The notes beneath the pieces are model-generated. The model worked only from the letters and a program-made list of their open reading frames with translations. It had not been told where the DNA came from and ran no database searches. From positions 62,001-126,000 of the forward strand of contig NZ_BMSF01000004.1 in the NCBI RefSeq assembly GCF_014649015.1: DNA of 64,000 bases, in the 5' to 3' direction. A program made the translations under genes and the position numbers. Positions 25,272 to 35,089 of the stretch are shown piece after piece (the first letter of the stretch is position 1; the number at the start of each line of letters is the position of its first letter). The DNA comes from Streptomyces narbonensis. Lineage in GTDB: Bacteria > Actinomycetota > Actinomycetes > Streptomycetales > Streptomycetaceae.

Positions 25272-26537
25272 CTACACCCTCGGCAGCCTCCTGATCGGGC
25301 GTACGACCAGCAGCGCCGCCACGACGAGCACGGCGATGCCCGCGCCCGTGAGCAGCACCTCCTCCGTGCCGACGGCCGCCGCGACCGGGCCCGAGAGGGT
25401 GCGGCCGACGCCCATCATCAGGAGCGAGCCGGCCACGTCGTACGCGTGCATCCGGTTGAGGGCCTCATGCGGGACATGGGTCTGTACGGCGGTGGACCAC
25501 ATGACCAGCCAGAAGGCGAAGGCCGCGCCGCCGATGAACTGGCCCGCGCCGAGCAGCCCCACGGGGGCGCCCGTACCGAGCAGGAGGAGGTTCACGGGGA
25601 GGCCGAGGAGGGCCACCGCGCCCGCCGCGAGGGGGCGTCGGGGGCGCAGCCGGAGGGCGAGGAGGCCGCCGGCGGCGCTGCCCGCGCCGTTGACGGCCAT
25701 GAGGACGCCGTACGCGGCGGAGCCGTGCTCCCCGGTGACCAGGCTCGCGGTGAGCGGGACCATCGGGCCCGCGACGGTCAGCCCGTACACGGTCCAGATG
25801 GAGATGACCCCCCACAGCCAGCTGCGCGCGCGGAACTCGCGCCAGCCGCCGGCGAGTTCGGCGCCGAGGGAGTCGCGGCGGGCCGTGTCGGACGGGATGG
25901 GGACGAGCCGCACGAGGGTGAGGCAGAGGGCGCTGACGGCGAAGGTCGCGCCGTTGACGGCGAAGGCCGCGCCCGCGTTCCACACGGCGACGAGCAGGCC
26001 CGCCGCGGCGGGTCCCGCCATGATCATGAGGGCTTCGACGACCCGCAGGACGGCGTTGGCACGCTGCACGTCGGGGGCGATGCGCGGGATCGTGGAGGCG
26101 ACCCCGGGCTGGAAGAGGGCGGCGCCCATGCCGCTGAGGACGGACAGGGCGTAGACGGCCCACAGGGGCGGGCTGCCGAGGGTGAAGGAGGCGGCGAGGA
26201 CGGCGGCGCCGGGGAGCCGGAGCAGGTCCGCGAGGATCATCATGCGGCGGGCGGTGAAGCGGTCGGCGAGGACGCCGCCGAAGAGCACGAAGAGCGCGAA
26301 GGCGGCGGTCCAGCCGCCGAGTGCGTAGCCGACGGTGGAGCCGGGGTGGCCGGCGCCGAGGAGTCCGGCGGCATAGGCGACCGGGACCATGCCCTCGCCG
26401 AAGACGGCCACCGCGCGGGCGACGAAGAAGAGCCGGAAGTTACGGTTCCACAGTGCGGGCGGCCCGGCCGGTGCGGAACCCGGTGCGGGAATCCGTTCGG
26501 CGGCCTCAGACTTGTACGTGTTGTCCGTCACGGACAC
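25272..26537 (-). CDS. MFS transporter (MDR/enterobactin-exporter-like)
   Basis: About 421 residues from GTG 26537 (GTG 26531 also possible); the longer open frame upstream covers the divergent promoter and is not coding. Helix signature: LWNRNFRLFFVARAVAVFGEGMVPVAYAAGLL, then FGGVLADRFTARRMM (motif A). Twelve helices. LSGMGAALFQPGVASTIPRIAPDVQRANAV resembles the EntS/MefA-type exporters. Divergent from the GlxA-like regulator at 26611, which is its most likely controller. Confidence 0.9.
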   Translation of the reverse strand: MSVTDNTYKSEAAERIPAPGSAPAGPPALWNRNFRLFFVARAVAVFGEGMVPVAYAAGLLGAGHPGSTVGYALGGWTAAFALFVLFGGVLADRFTARRMMILADLLRLPGAAVLAASFTLGSPPLWAVYALSVLSGMGAALFQPGVASTIPRIAPDVQRANAVLRVVEALMIMAGPAAAGLLVAVWNAGAAFAVNGATFAVSALCLTLVRLVPIPSDTARRDSLGAELAGGWREFRARSWLWGVISIWTVYGLTVAGPMVPLTASLVTGEHGSAAYGVLMAVNGAGSAAGGLLALRLRPRRPLAAGAVALLGLPVNLLLLGTGAPVGLLGAGQFIGGAAFAFWLVMWSTAVQTHVPHEALNRMHAYDVAGSLLMMGVGRTLSGPVAAAVGTEEVLLTGAGIAVLVVAALLVVRPIRRLPRV

Positions 26538-26553
26538 GAAGAGGTACCAGCCA

Positions 26554-26569
26554 ACTGGTCTGGACCACC
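26554..26569. promoter_or_regulatory. DasR dre-like site in divergent promoter
   Basis: ACTGGTCTGGACCACC matches 14 of 16 positions of the known DasR element ACTGGTCTAGACCACT. It lies between the MFS start (26537) and the AraC-family start (26611), where a repressor could act on both. DasR reads glucosamine phosphate status in Streptomyces; the assignment is by sequence similarity only. Confidence 0.5.
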
Positions 26570-26610
26570 ACTGATTTTCCCGCCCACGCGCTTCCGAAGG
26601 AGCCCCCACC

Positions 26611-27705
26611 GTGCCGAGGCCGCCCCACCGCGTCGCCGTCCTCGCCCTGCCCGGGCTCCTCCCCTTCGAGCTGGGCATCCCGCACCGCATCTTCGGCCGC
26701 GCCCGGGACCCCGAGGGCACGCTCCTGTACGAGATCGTCACCTGCGCCCCGGTCGCCGGCCCCGTCCCCACCGACGCCGACTTCTCCGTGCACGTGGAGC
26801 ACGGCCCCGAGATCCTCGCCACCGCCGACACGGTCGTCGTCCCCGCCTCGTACGAGCTCGGCCCGGTCTACGAGGAGGGCAGGCTCACCGAGGAGCTCGC
26901 CGCCGCCCTCGCGCACATCCGGCCCGGCACCCGGCTCGTCTCCATCTGCACCGGCGGGTACGTGCTCGCCGCCGCCGGGTTCCTCGACGGGCGCCCGGCC
27001 ACCACCCACTGGTCCTCCGCCGCGCACTTCCAGCGGCTCTTCCCCAGCGTGCGGGTCGACGCCGACGTGCTCTTCGTCGACGACGGCGACGTCCTCACCT
27101 CGGCGGGCGTGGCCGCCGGCATCGACCTGTGCCTGCACATCGTGCGCCGCGACCACGGCACGGCCGTCGCCAACGACGTCGCCCGAAGGACCGTCGTACC
27201 GCCGCACCGGGACGGCGGACAGGCCCAGTACATCGAGCGGCCCCTTCCCGAGGCCGGCACGCACACCACGACCACGGCCAGGGCGTGGGCGCTCGCCCAC
27301 CTCCACGAGCCGATCCAGCTGCGGGACCTGGCCGGGAAGGAGGCGATGAGCGTACGGACGTTCACCCGCCGCTTCCGCGACGAGGTCGGGATCAGCCCCG
27401 GGCAGTGGCTCACCCAGCAGCGCGTCGAGCGCGCCCGGCACCTCCTGGAGTCCACCGGCCTGCCCGTCGACCGGGTCGCGCAGGACGCGGGCTTCGGCAC
27501 GGCCCAGTCGCTGCGGGTGCACCTGATGAGCGCGATAGGGGTGACGCCGACGTCCTACCGGCGCACCTTCCGCACCGCCTCGTCGCCGGAGTCGTCGGAG
27601 GCCTCGGAGGCCTCGGAGGCCTCGGAGTCGCCGGAGGCCTCGAAGTCGTCGGAGGCCTCGGAGGCCTCGGGGGCGGCGCAGGATCCCTCGAAAGCCTCCT
27701 CCTGA
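26611..27705 (+). CDS. GlxA-type AraC-family transcriptional regulator with DJ-1/PfpI domain
   Basis: 364 residues, GTG start with GAAGGAG upstream. Residues about 5-185 form the class-I amidotransferase-like DJ-1 fold (VAVLALPGLLPFELGIPHRIFG, and SICTGGYVLAAAGFLDGRPATTHW around the nucleophile-elbow Cys). An AraC double helix-turn-helix follows (about 225-325: RDLAGKEAMSVRTFTRRFRDEVGISPGQWLTQQRVERARHLLE). The final 40 residues are a Ser/Glu/Ala repeat tail, encoded by DNA that also encodes the end of the opposing MFS gene. It probably controls the divergent MFS exporter. Confidence 0.92.
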   Translation: MPRPPHRVAVLALPGLLPFELGIPHRIFGRARDPEGTLLYEIVTCAPVAGPVPTDADFSVHVEHGPEILATADTVVVPASYELGPVYEEGRLTEELAAALAHIRPGTRLVSICTGGYVLAAAGFLDGRPATTHWSSAAHFQRLFPSVRVDADVLFVDDGDVLTSAGVAAGIDLCLHIVRRDHGTAVANDVARRTVVPPHRDGGQAQYIERPLPEAGTHTTTTARAWALAHLHEPIQLRDLAGKEAMSVRTFTRRFRDEVGISPGQWLTQQRVERARHLLESTGLPVDRVAQDAGFGTAQSLRVHLMSAIGVTPTSYRRTFRTASSPESSEASEASEASESPEASKSSEASEASGAAQDPSKASS

Positions 27706-28895
27706 CTCTCCTGGCCCTCCGGGCCCGGGCGGGCCGACCGCCGCTCCCCCACCGCGCCGACGACCGTGAGCAGCACGGTCAGGCCGACCCCGCAGAGGAT
27801 CGCCGTCGAGGGGGCCACCACCTTGAGGAGGGCGCCCGCGAGGGTGCCGCTCGCCGCGTAACCGGCGCCGACGGCCGCGTACATGACCGAGTACCCGGCG
27901 GCGAGCGCGGACGGCGGGAGGATCTCCCGCAGCGCGAGGTTCCGGGTGAGCATCGCGGGGGCCATGAGCAGGCCGGAGGCGGCCAGGGTGAGCGCGATGC
28001 CGGCCGTCCAGGGCAGCAGCGCGACGAGCGCGACCCCGGCGGACACGGCGAGGACCAGGACGACGGACTGGACGGGGAGCGGACCGGGCCAGCGGCCGCC
28101 CCGCAGGCCGTAGACGAACGCGCCGACGGCCGAGCCGATCGAGAAGCCGGCGAGGAGCGGACCCGCCCAGCCGATGGCGATCCCGCGCTGTTCGAGCAGG
28201 GCGGGCAGGATCAGTTCGGCGAGCGCGAGCAGGGTCAGGGCGCCGGCCCCGAGGACGTACACGGGCCAGGCCCGCAGGAGTGCCCGCCGCACCGAGGCGC
28301 CCTCGCCCGGCGGCTCGGCCGACCAGCCGGCCGGCAGCAGCCACAGCCCCGCCACGGAGAGCGCCATCAGGACGGCCTGGAGGAGCAACGGTACGGCGGG
28401 GTCGACGCCGAGCGCGAGACCGGTGGCGAGCGCGGGCGCCGCCGCCCAGATCCCGAAGGTCAGCACCGACTCCAGGCTCATCGCCTGGGTCACGGCCCGC
28501 TCGGGGACCAGGCTCGTCAGGAGCGCGCGCAGCCCGCCGGGGACGGCGGCGGGTCCGGCGCCCGCGAGGAGAGCGAAGGCGGCGAGGACGGCGGGGTGCG
28601 CGCCGGGCGCGAGCCCGAGGCCGGCGAAGCCGGCGGCCCCGACGGCGAGTCCGGCGGCGAGCTGCGGCCGGGCTCGCTCGGCGTTCATGCGCATGCCGAG
28701 GACGGGGGCGGCGACGATCTCCCCGATGACGTACGCGGCGGCGAGGAGAGCCCCGACGGTGTAGCCGCCGGGCCGCTCGCGCACGAGGAAGACGAGCGCG
28801 AGCGGCGCCATGGCGACGGGCAGCCGCCCGGCGGCGGTGACGGCGCACCAGGCGAGGACGGGGCGGGTGGCGAGCTCGCGGTAGGACATGGCCAT
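27555..28895 (-). CDS. MFS transporter with acidic repeat tail
   Basis: 446 residues from ATG 28895 (GAGGG 8 bases before). Twelve helices; YRELATRPVLAWCAVTAAGRLPVAMAPLALVFLV starts helix 1. The conserved motif A is weak. The last 50 residues are Glu/Ala/Ser/Asp repeats that overlap the regulator's 3' end by 151 bases. Substrate unknown. Same strand as, but separated by a 24-bp repeat array from, the alcohol dehydrogenase gene. Confidence 0.88.
   Translation of the reverse strand: MAMSYRELATRPVLAWCAVTAAGRLPVAMAPLALVFLVRERPGGYTVGALLAAAYVIGEIVAAPVLGMRMNAERARPQLAAGLAVGAAGFAGLGLAPGAHPAVLAAFALLAGAGPAAVPGGLRALLTSLVPERAVTQAMSLESVLTFGIWAAAPALATGLALGVDPAVPLLLQAVLMALSVAGLWLLPAGWSAEPPGEGASVRRALLRAWPVYVLGAGALTLLALAELILPALLEQRGIAIGWAGPLLAGFSIGSAVGAFVYGLRGGRWPGPLPVQSVVLVLAVSAGVALVALLPWTAGIALTLAASGLLMAPAMLTRNLALREILPPSALAAGYSVMYAAVGAGYAASGTLAGALLKVVAPSTAILCGVGLTVLLTVVGAVGERRSARPGPEGQESQEEAFEGSCAAPEASEASDDFEASGDSEASEASEASDDSGDEAVRKVRR
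27597..27671. repeat. 9-bp GC-palindromic repeats coding in both directions
   Basis: TCGGAGGCC and close variants recur across this stretch (pure GGAGGCCTC runs at 27598-27625). Because GAGGCCTC is its own complement, the plus frame reads Ser-Glu-Ala and the minus frame reads Glu-Ala-Ser, forming the tails of two convergent proteins. Confidence 0.85.
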
Positions 28896-28935
28896 GACCG
28901 TAGCCCTCAGGCGGTCCTGACACCCAGGAAAGTTA

Positions 28936-29025
28936 CCGGCGGCCCGGTGCACCTCAGAACCGGCGGCCCGGTGCACCTCAGAACCGGCGGCCCGGTGCGC
29001 CTCAGAACCGGCGGCCCGGTGCGCC

Positions 29026-29031
<6 letters not shown>
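28936..29031. repeat. Tandem repeat, 24-bp unit x 4, ending in a stop codon region
   Basis: Four exact-length units start at 28936, 28960, 28984 and 29008; core CGGCGGCCCGGTGC, then A or G, then CCTCAGAA. Units 1-2 share A and units 3-4 share G, implying duplication in steps. The last unit contains the stop codon of the alcohol dehydrogenase gene (29026-29028). Confidence 0.95.
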
Positions 29032-30077
<1,046 letters not shown>

Positions 30078-30081
<4 letters not shown>

Positions 30082-31010
30082 GACCCGCTCCTCTTGTCCG
30101 TGTTGGGGCGCTCGCCGGCCGCCGCCGCCCTGGCCATCTCCTCAAGGCGCTCCAGCATCGGCATGGGGTCCGTCCCCACCGTCCCCGGCAGGAAGTCCGC
30201 TATCCGCTCCGGGGTCCAGCCACCACCCTCCGCGTACCCGGCGCGGAGCTCCCTCGGCTGCGCCCAGACGGCGATCTTCGGGCCGGCGATCGTGTACACC
30301 TGGCCGGTGATCTTCTCGGCCCTGGCCCGCTCCGAGAGCAGGTAGACGACGAGCGCGGCCACGTCCTCCGGCTCCCCGATCTCCTTCAGCTCCATGGGGA
30401 CGTTCGCGGACATCCGGGTCCTGGCCACGGGCGCGACCGCGTTCGCGGTGACCCCGTACTTGTGGAGCCCGAGGGCGGCGCTCCGGACGAGGGAGATGAT
30501 CCCGCCCTTCGCCGCCGAGTAGTTGGCCTGCGCGACCGAGCCCTGGTGGTTGCCGCTGGTGAATCCGATCAGGGTGCCCGTGCCCTGCTTGCGCATCACG
30601 GCCGAGGCCGCGCGGAAGACGGTGAAGGTGCCCTTCAGGTGGGTGGCGACGACCGGGTCCCACTCCTCCTCGGCCATGTTGAAGAGCATCCGCTCGCGCA
30701 GGATGCCGGCCACGCACACGACGCCGTCGATCCGCCCGTACTCGGCGAGCGCGATGTCCACCACGCGCTGCCCGCCCGCCATCGTCGAGATGTCGTCGGC
30801 GACGGCGACGGCCGTGCCGCCGGCGGCCTCGATCTCCTTCACGACGGAGAGGGCGATCTCCGAGGTCGGTTCGCCGCCCTCGATCGACACCCCGTAGTCG
30901 TTCACGACGACCTTCGCGCCCTCCGCCGCGCACGCGAGGGCGACGGCGCGGCCGATGCCCCGCCCCGCGCCCGTCACGGCGACGACCTTGCCAGCCAAGA
31001 AGTTCCCCAT
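30078..31010 (-). CDS. Short-chain dehydrogenase, MFE-2/FabG-like
   Basis: 310 residues from ATG 31010 (GGGAGGGG upstream); a longer start at 31052 would translate through operator E. NAD motif VTGAGRGIGRAVALACAAEGAKVVVND, then CVAGIL (the NAG position), catalytic Ser in GFTSGNHQG and YxxxK in YSAAKGG. The extended C-terminus (about 230-310) resembles 3-hydroxyacyl-CoA dehydrogenases of the multifunctional-enzyme type used in steroid side-chain oxidation. Likely oxidises the 3-hydroxyacyl-CoA formed by a hydratase. Confidence 0.92.
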
Positions 31011-31031
31011 GCCCGGCCCCTCCCGCAGTTT

Positions 31032-31080
31032 CTGACGGTCCGTTAGATTCATTCGTCGTCAGGATTCTACGGTCCGTCAG
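31032..31080. promoter_or_regulatory. Operator copies E and F in a divergent promoter
   Basis: CTGACGGTCCGTTAG (31032-31046) lies 22 bases before the SDR start. TACGGTCCGTCAG (31068-31080), with an eroded left half, lies 30 bases before the cyclase start. One site thus faces each divergent unit. Confidence 0.72.
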
Positions 31081-31110
31081 ATACCCGAGAACAAGACCCC
31101 GGAGGCCCCG

Positions 31111-32037
31111 ATGTCTCTGCCCGCCGCATTTCACGAGATCGCCAAGCGCGTCAACAACTGGGGCCGCTGGGGCCAGGACGACGAGATCGGCACCCTCAAC
31201 CTCGTCACCGACGAGGTCGTACGGGAGGCCGTCGCGACCGTACGCACCGGCCGGCGCGTACCCCTCGCCGTCGACCTCAAGCAGGACGGCGTCCAGACCG
31301 GCATGATCCCCGGCCGCGTCAACCCGCTCCACGTGATGGTCCAGGTCAACCAGGAGCTGTTCGGCCCCGGCACGGTCGCCACCAGCGACGACGCCGTGAC
31401 CCTCGGCCTCCAGGCCGGCACCCACTGGGACGCCCTGACGCACGCCTCGCACTCGGGCCGGATCTACAACGGCCGGCCCGCCGGCACGATCACCGCGCAC
31501 GGCCGCGCCGAGTTCAGCGGCATCCACACCGCCCGCCAGGTCGTCTCGCGGGGCGTCCTGCTCGACGTGGCCGCCGCCAAGAGCCTCGACCGGCTGCCCG
31601 GCGACCACGCCGTCACCCCCGAAGACCTCGACGAGGCAGCCGAGTTCGGCAGGGTCACCGTCCGGTCCGGCGACATCGTCCTCGTACGGACGGGACAGAT
31701 GCAGGTGTACCTGGCCGGGGACAAGCACGGGTACGCCTTCCCGTCCCCCGGCCTCTCGGTCCGTACGCCGGAGTGGTTCCACGCCCGGGACGTCGCGGCC
31801 GTCGCCAACGACACGCTCACCTTCGAGATCTTCCCGCCGGAGATCGACGACCTCTGGCTGCCCGTCCACGCCCTCGACCTCGTCGAGATGGGGATGCTCC
31901 AGGGGCAGAACTGGAATCTGGAGGAACTGTCCACAGCCTGTGCACAGGAGCGGCGTTACGCCTTCCTGCTCTCCGCGATGCCGGAGCCCTTCGTCGGCGG
32001 CACGGGCACACCGGTGGCACCGGTCGCGATCCTCTGA
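31111..32037 (+). CDS. Cyclase/kynurenine-formamidase-like metal hydrolase
   Basis: 308 residues. The PF04199 metal motif HWDALTHASHSG (about 111-122) binds Zn or Mn. GWGRWG-type N-terminus (NNWGRWGQDDEIGTLNLV) is typical of the actinobacterial subgroup. LVRTGQ and the late EIFPPEIDDLWLPVHALDLVEMGMLQGQNWNLEEL complete the fold. Family members hydrolyse amides, lactones or cyclic ketones. Placed divergent from the SDR/ADH operon under the shared operator, it may open a ring intermediate. Confidence 0.9.
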   Translation: MSLPAAFHEIAKRVNNWGRWGQDDEIGTLNLVTDEVVREAVATVRTGRRVPLAVDLKQDGVQTGMIPGRVNPLHVMVQVNQELFGPGTVATSDDAVTLGLQAGTHWDALTHASHSGRIYNGRPAGTITAHGRAEFSGIHTARQVVSRGVLLDVAAAKSLDRLPGDHAVTPEDLDEAAEFGRVTVRSGDIVLVRTGQMQVYLAGDKHGYAFPSPGLSVRTPEWFHARDVAAVANDTLTFEIFPPEIDDLWLPVHALDLVEMGMLQGQNWNLEELSTACAQERRYAFLLSAMPEPFVGGTGTPVAPVAIL

Positions 32038-32082
32038 GGTCGGAATCCCCGAGGTCGCGGCCCTCCGAGACCTGTCTCAGCC

Positions 32083-32173
32083 GGTGGCGGCGCGCTCGCA
32101 CGCGCCCCGAGCACGGTGCGGGCGCCGCCACCCGGCCACGACCCGCACACGCCGAGGGCACACGGCCCTCGGC
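32083..32173. terminator. Two stem-loops between convergent genes
   Basis: An 11-bp stem (32083-32093 with 32122-32132) and a perfect 9-bp stem GCCGAGGGC (32151-32159) / GCCCTCGGC (32165-32173) with a 5-base loop lie between the cyclase stop and the opposing ATPase stop. They probably terminate both directions. Confidence 0.6.
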
Positions 32174-32224
32174 TCCCCTCGCCACGAATCGCTCACACCA
32201 GAGTGGGCAAAACGGAACGAACCG

Positions 32225-32668
32225 TCAACAGCGCACCCGGCCGGGCGCCACCGCGCCCGGGCCGCTCGCGGGAGTCACCGGGGCCCGGTCCACCTCGCAC
32301 CAGATGCTCTTCCCGGCACCCTCGCGCTGCCAGCCCCACCGGTCCGCGAGGCCGTCCACCAGTTCCAGACCGCGCCCGTTGGTGTCCTCGCCCTCCGCGT
32401 GCCGGGGCTGCGGCGGGCGGTCGCTCGCGTCCGCGACCTCGACCCGCACGCCGCCCTCCGCCGCGAACAGCATCCGCAGCACCGCGGGGCAGCCCGTGTG
32501 CACGACGGCGTTGGTCACGAGCTCGGAGATGAGCAGCACCAGCGTCTCCGCCAGCGGCTCGTCGTCCCCTATGCCCGAACCGGCGAGCCGCGAACGCGCC
32601 CACCTCCGGGCTCGCCCCACTTCCGCCGGGTCGGGCCCGACCTCCAACTGAACCTGAAGCACCTGCAC
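32225..32668 (-). CDS. RsbW-like ATP-binding regulatory protein
   Basis: 147 residues of stand-alone GHKL fold: N box LLISELVTNAVVHTG (about 48-62), G1 VEVADASDRPPQP, G2 GRGLELVDGLADRWGW. Compared with the copy at 4887 its N box has the more usual TNAVVH. It is a cytoplasmic anti-sigma or kinase-type switch with unknown partner. It sits inside the CoA region but has no operator copy, and is probably unrelated to that pathway. Confidence 0.87.
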   Translation of the reverse strand: MQVLQVQLEVGPDPAEVGRARRWARSRLAGSGIGDDEPLAETLVLLISELVTNAVVHTGCPAVLRMLFAAEGGVRVEVADASDRPPQPRHAEGEDTNGRGLELVDGLADRWGWQREGAGKSIWCEVDRAPVTPASGPGAVAPGRVRC

Positions 32669-32792
32669 CGCTCACACCATCCGAACCGGCGGACACACCT
32701 TCACGGAACGTGATTCCCTTGTGGGACAGCATGGTTGACGTACAGTCACCGCAACAAGCGCTTCGGGCATATTCCAGCGCGAAGGAGTACGA

Positions 32793-32960
32793 GTGGTCCA
32801 TACTGTGCGACGCACTCTGCGGGTAGTCGAACGCCGGGTGCGAGCGGCGGGCATCCCCGGGCCCGGAGTCACCACGGGGGCGACACCGGGACGATCCGGG
32901 CCAACGAGCACTCGCATCCCACGGAGCGTACCGGAGCCGGAGACCGACTCCGGGCCGTGA
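32793..32960 (+). CDS. Possible small protein, 55 residues
   Basis: A GTG at 32793 has a strong ribosome site (GAAGGAG, 5 bases away) and opens a 56-codon frame with Streptomyces-like third-position GC. The product begins VVHTVRRTLRVVERRVRAAG and ends in a Pro/Ser/Thr-rich stretch. No family is recognised. TTGACG at 32735 might be a -35 element. The 352 bases between the ATPase and acyl-CoA dehydrogenase genes otherwise hold nothing I can name. Confidence 0.4.
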   Translation: MVHTVRRTLRVVERRVRAAGIPGPGVTTGATPGRSGPTSTRIPRSVPEPETDSGP

Positions 32961-33020
32961 CGGCCCCGCCGAAGGACACAACCCGGTATCGACATTCCGT
33001 GACGTGGCGGACGCAGAGCG

Positions 33021-33959
33021 CTACAGGTGGGCCGCCACCACCTCCTCGGCCCGCGCGGCGGGCAGCCACATCTCGGACCGCACCCAGGCCCGCTTGAGGT
33101 GCAGGTGCACGTCCGCCTCCCACGTGAACCCCATGCCGCCGTGCACCTGGAGGCAGTCCCGGGCGTTCGCGGTGGCGGCCTCGTCCGCGAGGAGCTTGGC
33201 CCCGGCGATCTCGACGGGGTCGCCGGTCACGGCTGCGGCCCGCACGGCGGCCCGCGCGAGCTCGGCCCGCACGAGCATCCCGGCGCAGAGGTGCTTGACC
33301 GCCTGGAACCCCCCGATGACCTGCCCGAACTGCTCCCGCTCGCGGGCGTGGGCGACAGCCATGTCGGTGGTCCGCCCCGCACTCCCGACCTGCTCGGCGG
33401 CGGAGAGGAGAGCCGCGACGAGGTCGTCGCCCGTCACCGGGCCCCCCGTCGCGGGCCGCACCTCCCCTGCCGGGCCTGGGCTCCCCGCACCTACGGCGCC
33501 CACGAGGCCCGGCACCCGATGCAGCGGCGTCAGTGGATCCACCGATCGCACCGGTACGGCGCCCTCGGTCGAGCCCAGCACCACATCCGCCTCGTCCAGC
33601 CAAGGGACCAGCCCCTCCGAGGCGGAGGTCACCACCACCTCCCCCTCCGCCGCGCCCCGCAGGGCCCCCGCCGCCACATGTGTCGCGACCAGCGGCCCCG
33701 GCAGCAACACCCGGCCCGCCTCCTCGAAGAGGAGCACCGCCTCCGGGAGGCCGAGCCCCACCCCGCCCTCCTCCTCCGGCAGCCGCAGCGCGAAGAACCC
33801 GGCCGCGCCGAGCTCCCGCCACAGCTCCCGGTCCAGGGACGGCGCGTCCACGGCGGCCCGCAGCGCCTCCCGGTCGAAGAGCCGCGCGAGCAGCTCGCGC
33901 ACCCCCTTGCGCAGCGCCCGCTGGTCTTCGGTGAGTCGGAAGTCCATGGCGGGGGTCAC
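33021..33959 (-). CDS. Acyl-CoA dehydrogenase, short subunit
   Basis: 312 residues from GTG 33959, which overlaps the upstream stop as GTGA and has AAGGGA before it (ATG 33947 is an alternative). FRLTEDQRALRKGVRELLARL starts the N-terminal helices. The C-terminal domain has QVIGGFQAVKHLCAGMLVRAEL and DCLQVHGGMGFTWEADVHLHLKRAW. It is about 70 residues shorter than a classic dehydrogenase, with the middle beta domain reduced. Adjacent to a second, full-length subunit, this fits the heteromeric alpha2beta2 dehydrogenases of steroid side-chain catabolism. Confidence 0.9.
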   Translation of the reverse strand: MTPAMDFRLTEDQRALRKGVRELLARLFDREALRAAVDAPSLDRELWRELGAAGFFALRLPEEEGGVGLGLPEAVLLFEEAGRVLLPGPLVATHVAAGALRGAAEGEVVVTSASEGLVPWLDEADVVLGSTEGAVPVRSVDPLTPLHRVPGLVGAVGAGSPGPAGEVRPATGGPVTGDDLVAALLSAAEQVGSAGRTTDMAVAHAREREQFGQVIGGFQAVKHLCAGMLVRAELARAAVRAAAVTGDPVEIAGAKLLADEAATANARDCLQVHGGMGFTWEADVHLHLKRAWVRSEMWLPAARAEEVVAAHL

Positions 33960-35089
33960 CGTCCCTTCGGGAGGCCGAGGATGCGCTCGGCGACGATGTT
34001 GCGCTGGATCTGGGAGGTGCCGGCGGCGATCGTGTACGAGAGCGAGGACAGCCGGTCGAGCGTCCAGTCGTGCCCGAGGTCGAGCGCGTCGGGGCCCAGG
34101 ACCGTCGCGGCGGCCTCGTACAGCTCCTGGCGGGCGTGCGAGTAGTGCAGCTTGAAGACGGACCCGCCGGCGCCCGGCACCCCGCCGGTCGCCTGCGCCT
34201 CGCTGACGTTCGCCTGGGTGAGCCGCCACAGCGCCTGGAACTCGGCGGAGAGCCTGCCGAGCCGCCGCCGCAGGACGGGGTCGTCCCAGGTGCCGTTCTC
34301 CCGTGCCGTACGCGCGAGTTCGCCGAGGAGGCGGCGGCAGGCGACGACCTCCCCGACGAACGCGGTGCCGCGCTCGAAGGAGAGGGTCACCATGGTGACG
34401 CGCCAGCCGTCGTTCTCGTCGCCCACCCGGTTGCCGACGGGTATCCGCACCTCGTCGAGGAACATCTCGGCGAACTCGGTGGACCCGGCGAGGGTCCGCA
34501 GCGGCCGTACGGTGACGCCGGGGGCGTCCATGGGCATGGCGAGCCAGCTGATGCCCCGGTGTTTCGGCGCGGCGGGGTCCGTGCGGACGAGGAGTTCGCA
34601 CCAGTCGGCGACCTCGGCGTGCGAGGTCCAGATCTTCTGCCCGCTGACGACGTACTCGTCGCCGTCCCGGACCGCCCGGGTGCGGAGCGAGGCGAGGTCG
34701 GAGCCGGCGTCGGGCTCGCTGAAGCCCTGGCACCAGACCTCGTCGCCGCGCAGGACCGGCGGCAGCCAGCGGTCCCGCTGCGCGGCGGTGCCCTCGGCGG
34801 CGATCGTCGGGCCGGCGTGCAGCAGCCCCACGAAGTTGGCGCCGACGTAGGGCGCTCCGGCGAGTTCCGTCTCCTCCAGGAAGATCAGCCGCTGGGTGGG
34901 TGAGGCGTCCCAGTGGACGTCGGCGTACCCGGCGTCGTGCAGCCTGCGCTGCCAGCCGCAGTCGTACGCGCGCCGGGCCGGCCAGTCGAGCGGGTCGGGC
35001 CGCGGCGGCAACGTGGGCAGGACGGCCGCGAGCCAGACCCTCAGCCGCGCCCGGAACTCCTCCTCCTCCGCGCTGTACGCGAGGTCCAT
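33956..35089 (-). CDS. Acyl-CoA dehydrogenase, long subunit
   Basis: 377 residues. WCQGFSEPDAGSDLASLRTRAVRDGDEYVVSGQKIWTS is the FAD/substrate signature of the beta domain. The C-terminus ends AAGTSQIQRNIVAERILGLPKG, where the usual YEGTSQ glutamate is Ala, as in the steroid/bile-acid-type members whose base lies elsewhere. FAD-dependent alpha,beta-desaturation of an acyl-CoA is the expected reaction. Its start overlaps the amidohydrolase stop (TGATG) and its stop overlaps the short subunit start, giving a tight three-gene operon. Confidence 0.92.
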   Translation of the reverse strand: MDLAYSAEEEEFRARLRVWLAAVLPTLPPRPDPLDWPARRAYDCGWQRRLHDAGYADVHWDASPTQRLIFLEETELAGAPYVGANFVGLLHAGPTIAAEGTAAQRDRWLPPVLRGDEVWCQGFSEPDAGSDLASLRTRAVRDGDEYVVSGQKIWTSHAEVADWCELLVRTDPAAPKHRGISWLAMPMDAPGVTVRPLRTLAGSTEFAEMFLDEVRIPVGNRVGDENDGWRVTMVTLSFERGTAFVGEVVACRRLLGELARTARENGTWDDPVLRRRLGRLSAEFQALWRLTQANVSEAQATGGVPGAGGSVFKLHYSHARQELYEAAATVLGPDALDLGHDWTLDRLSSLSYTIAAGTSQIQRNIVAERILGLPKGR

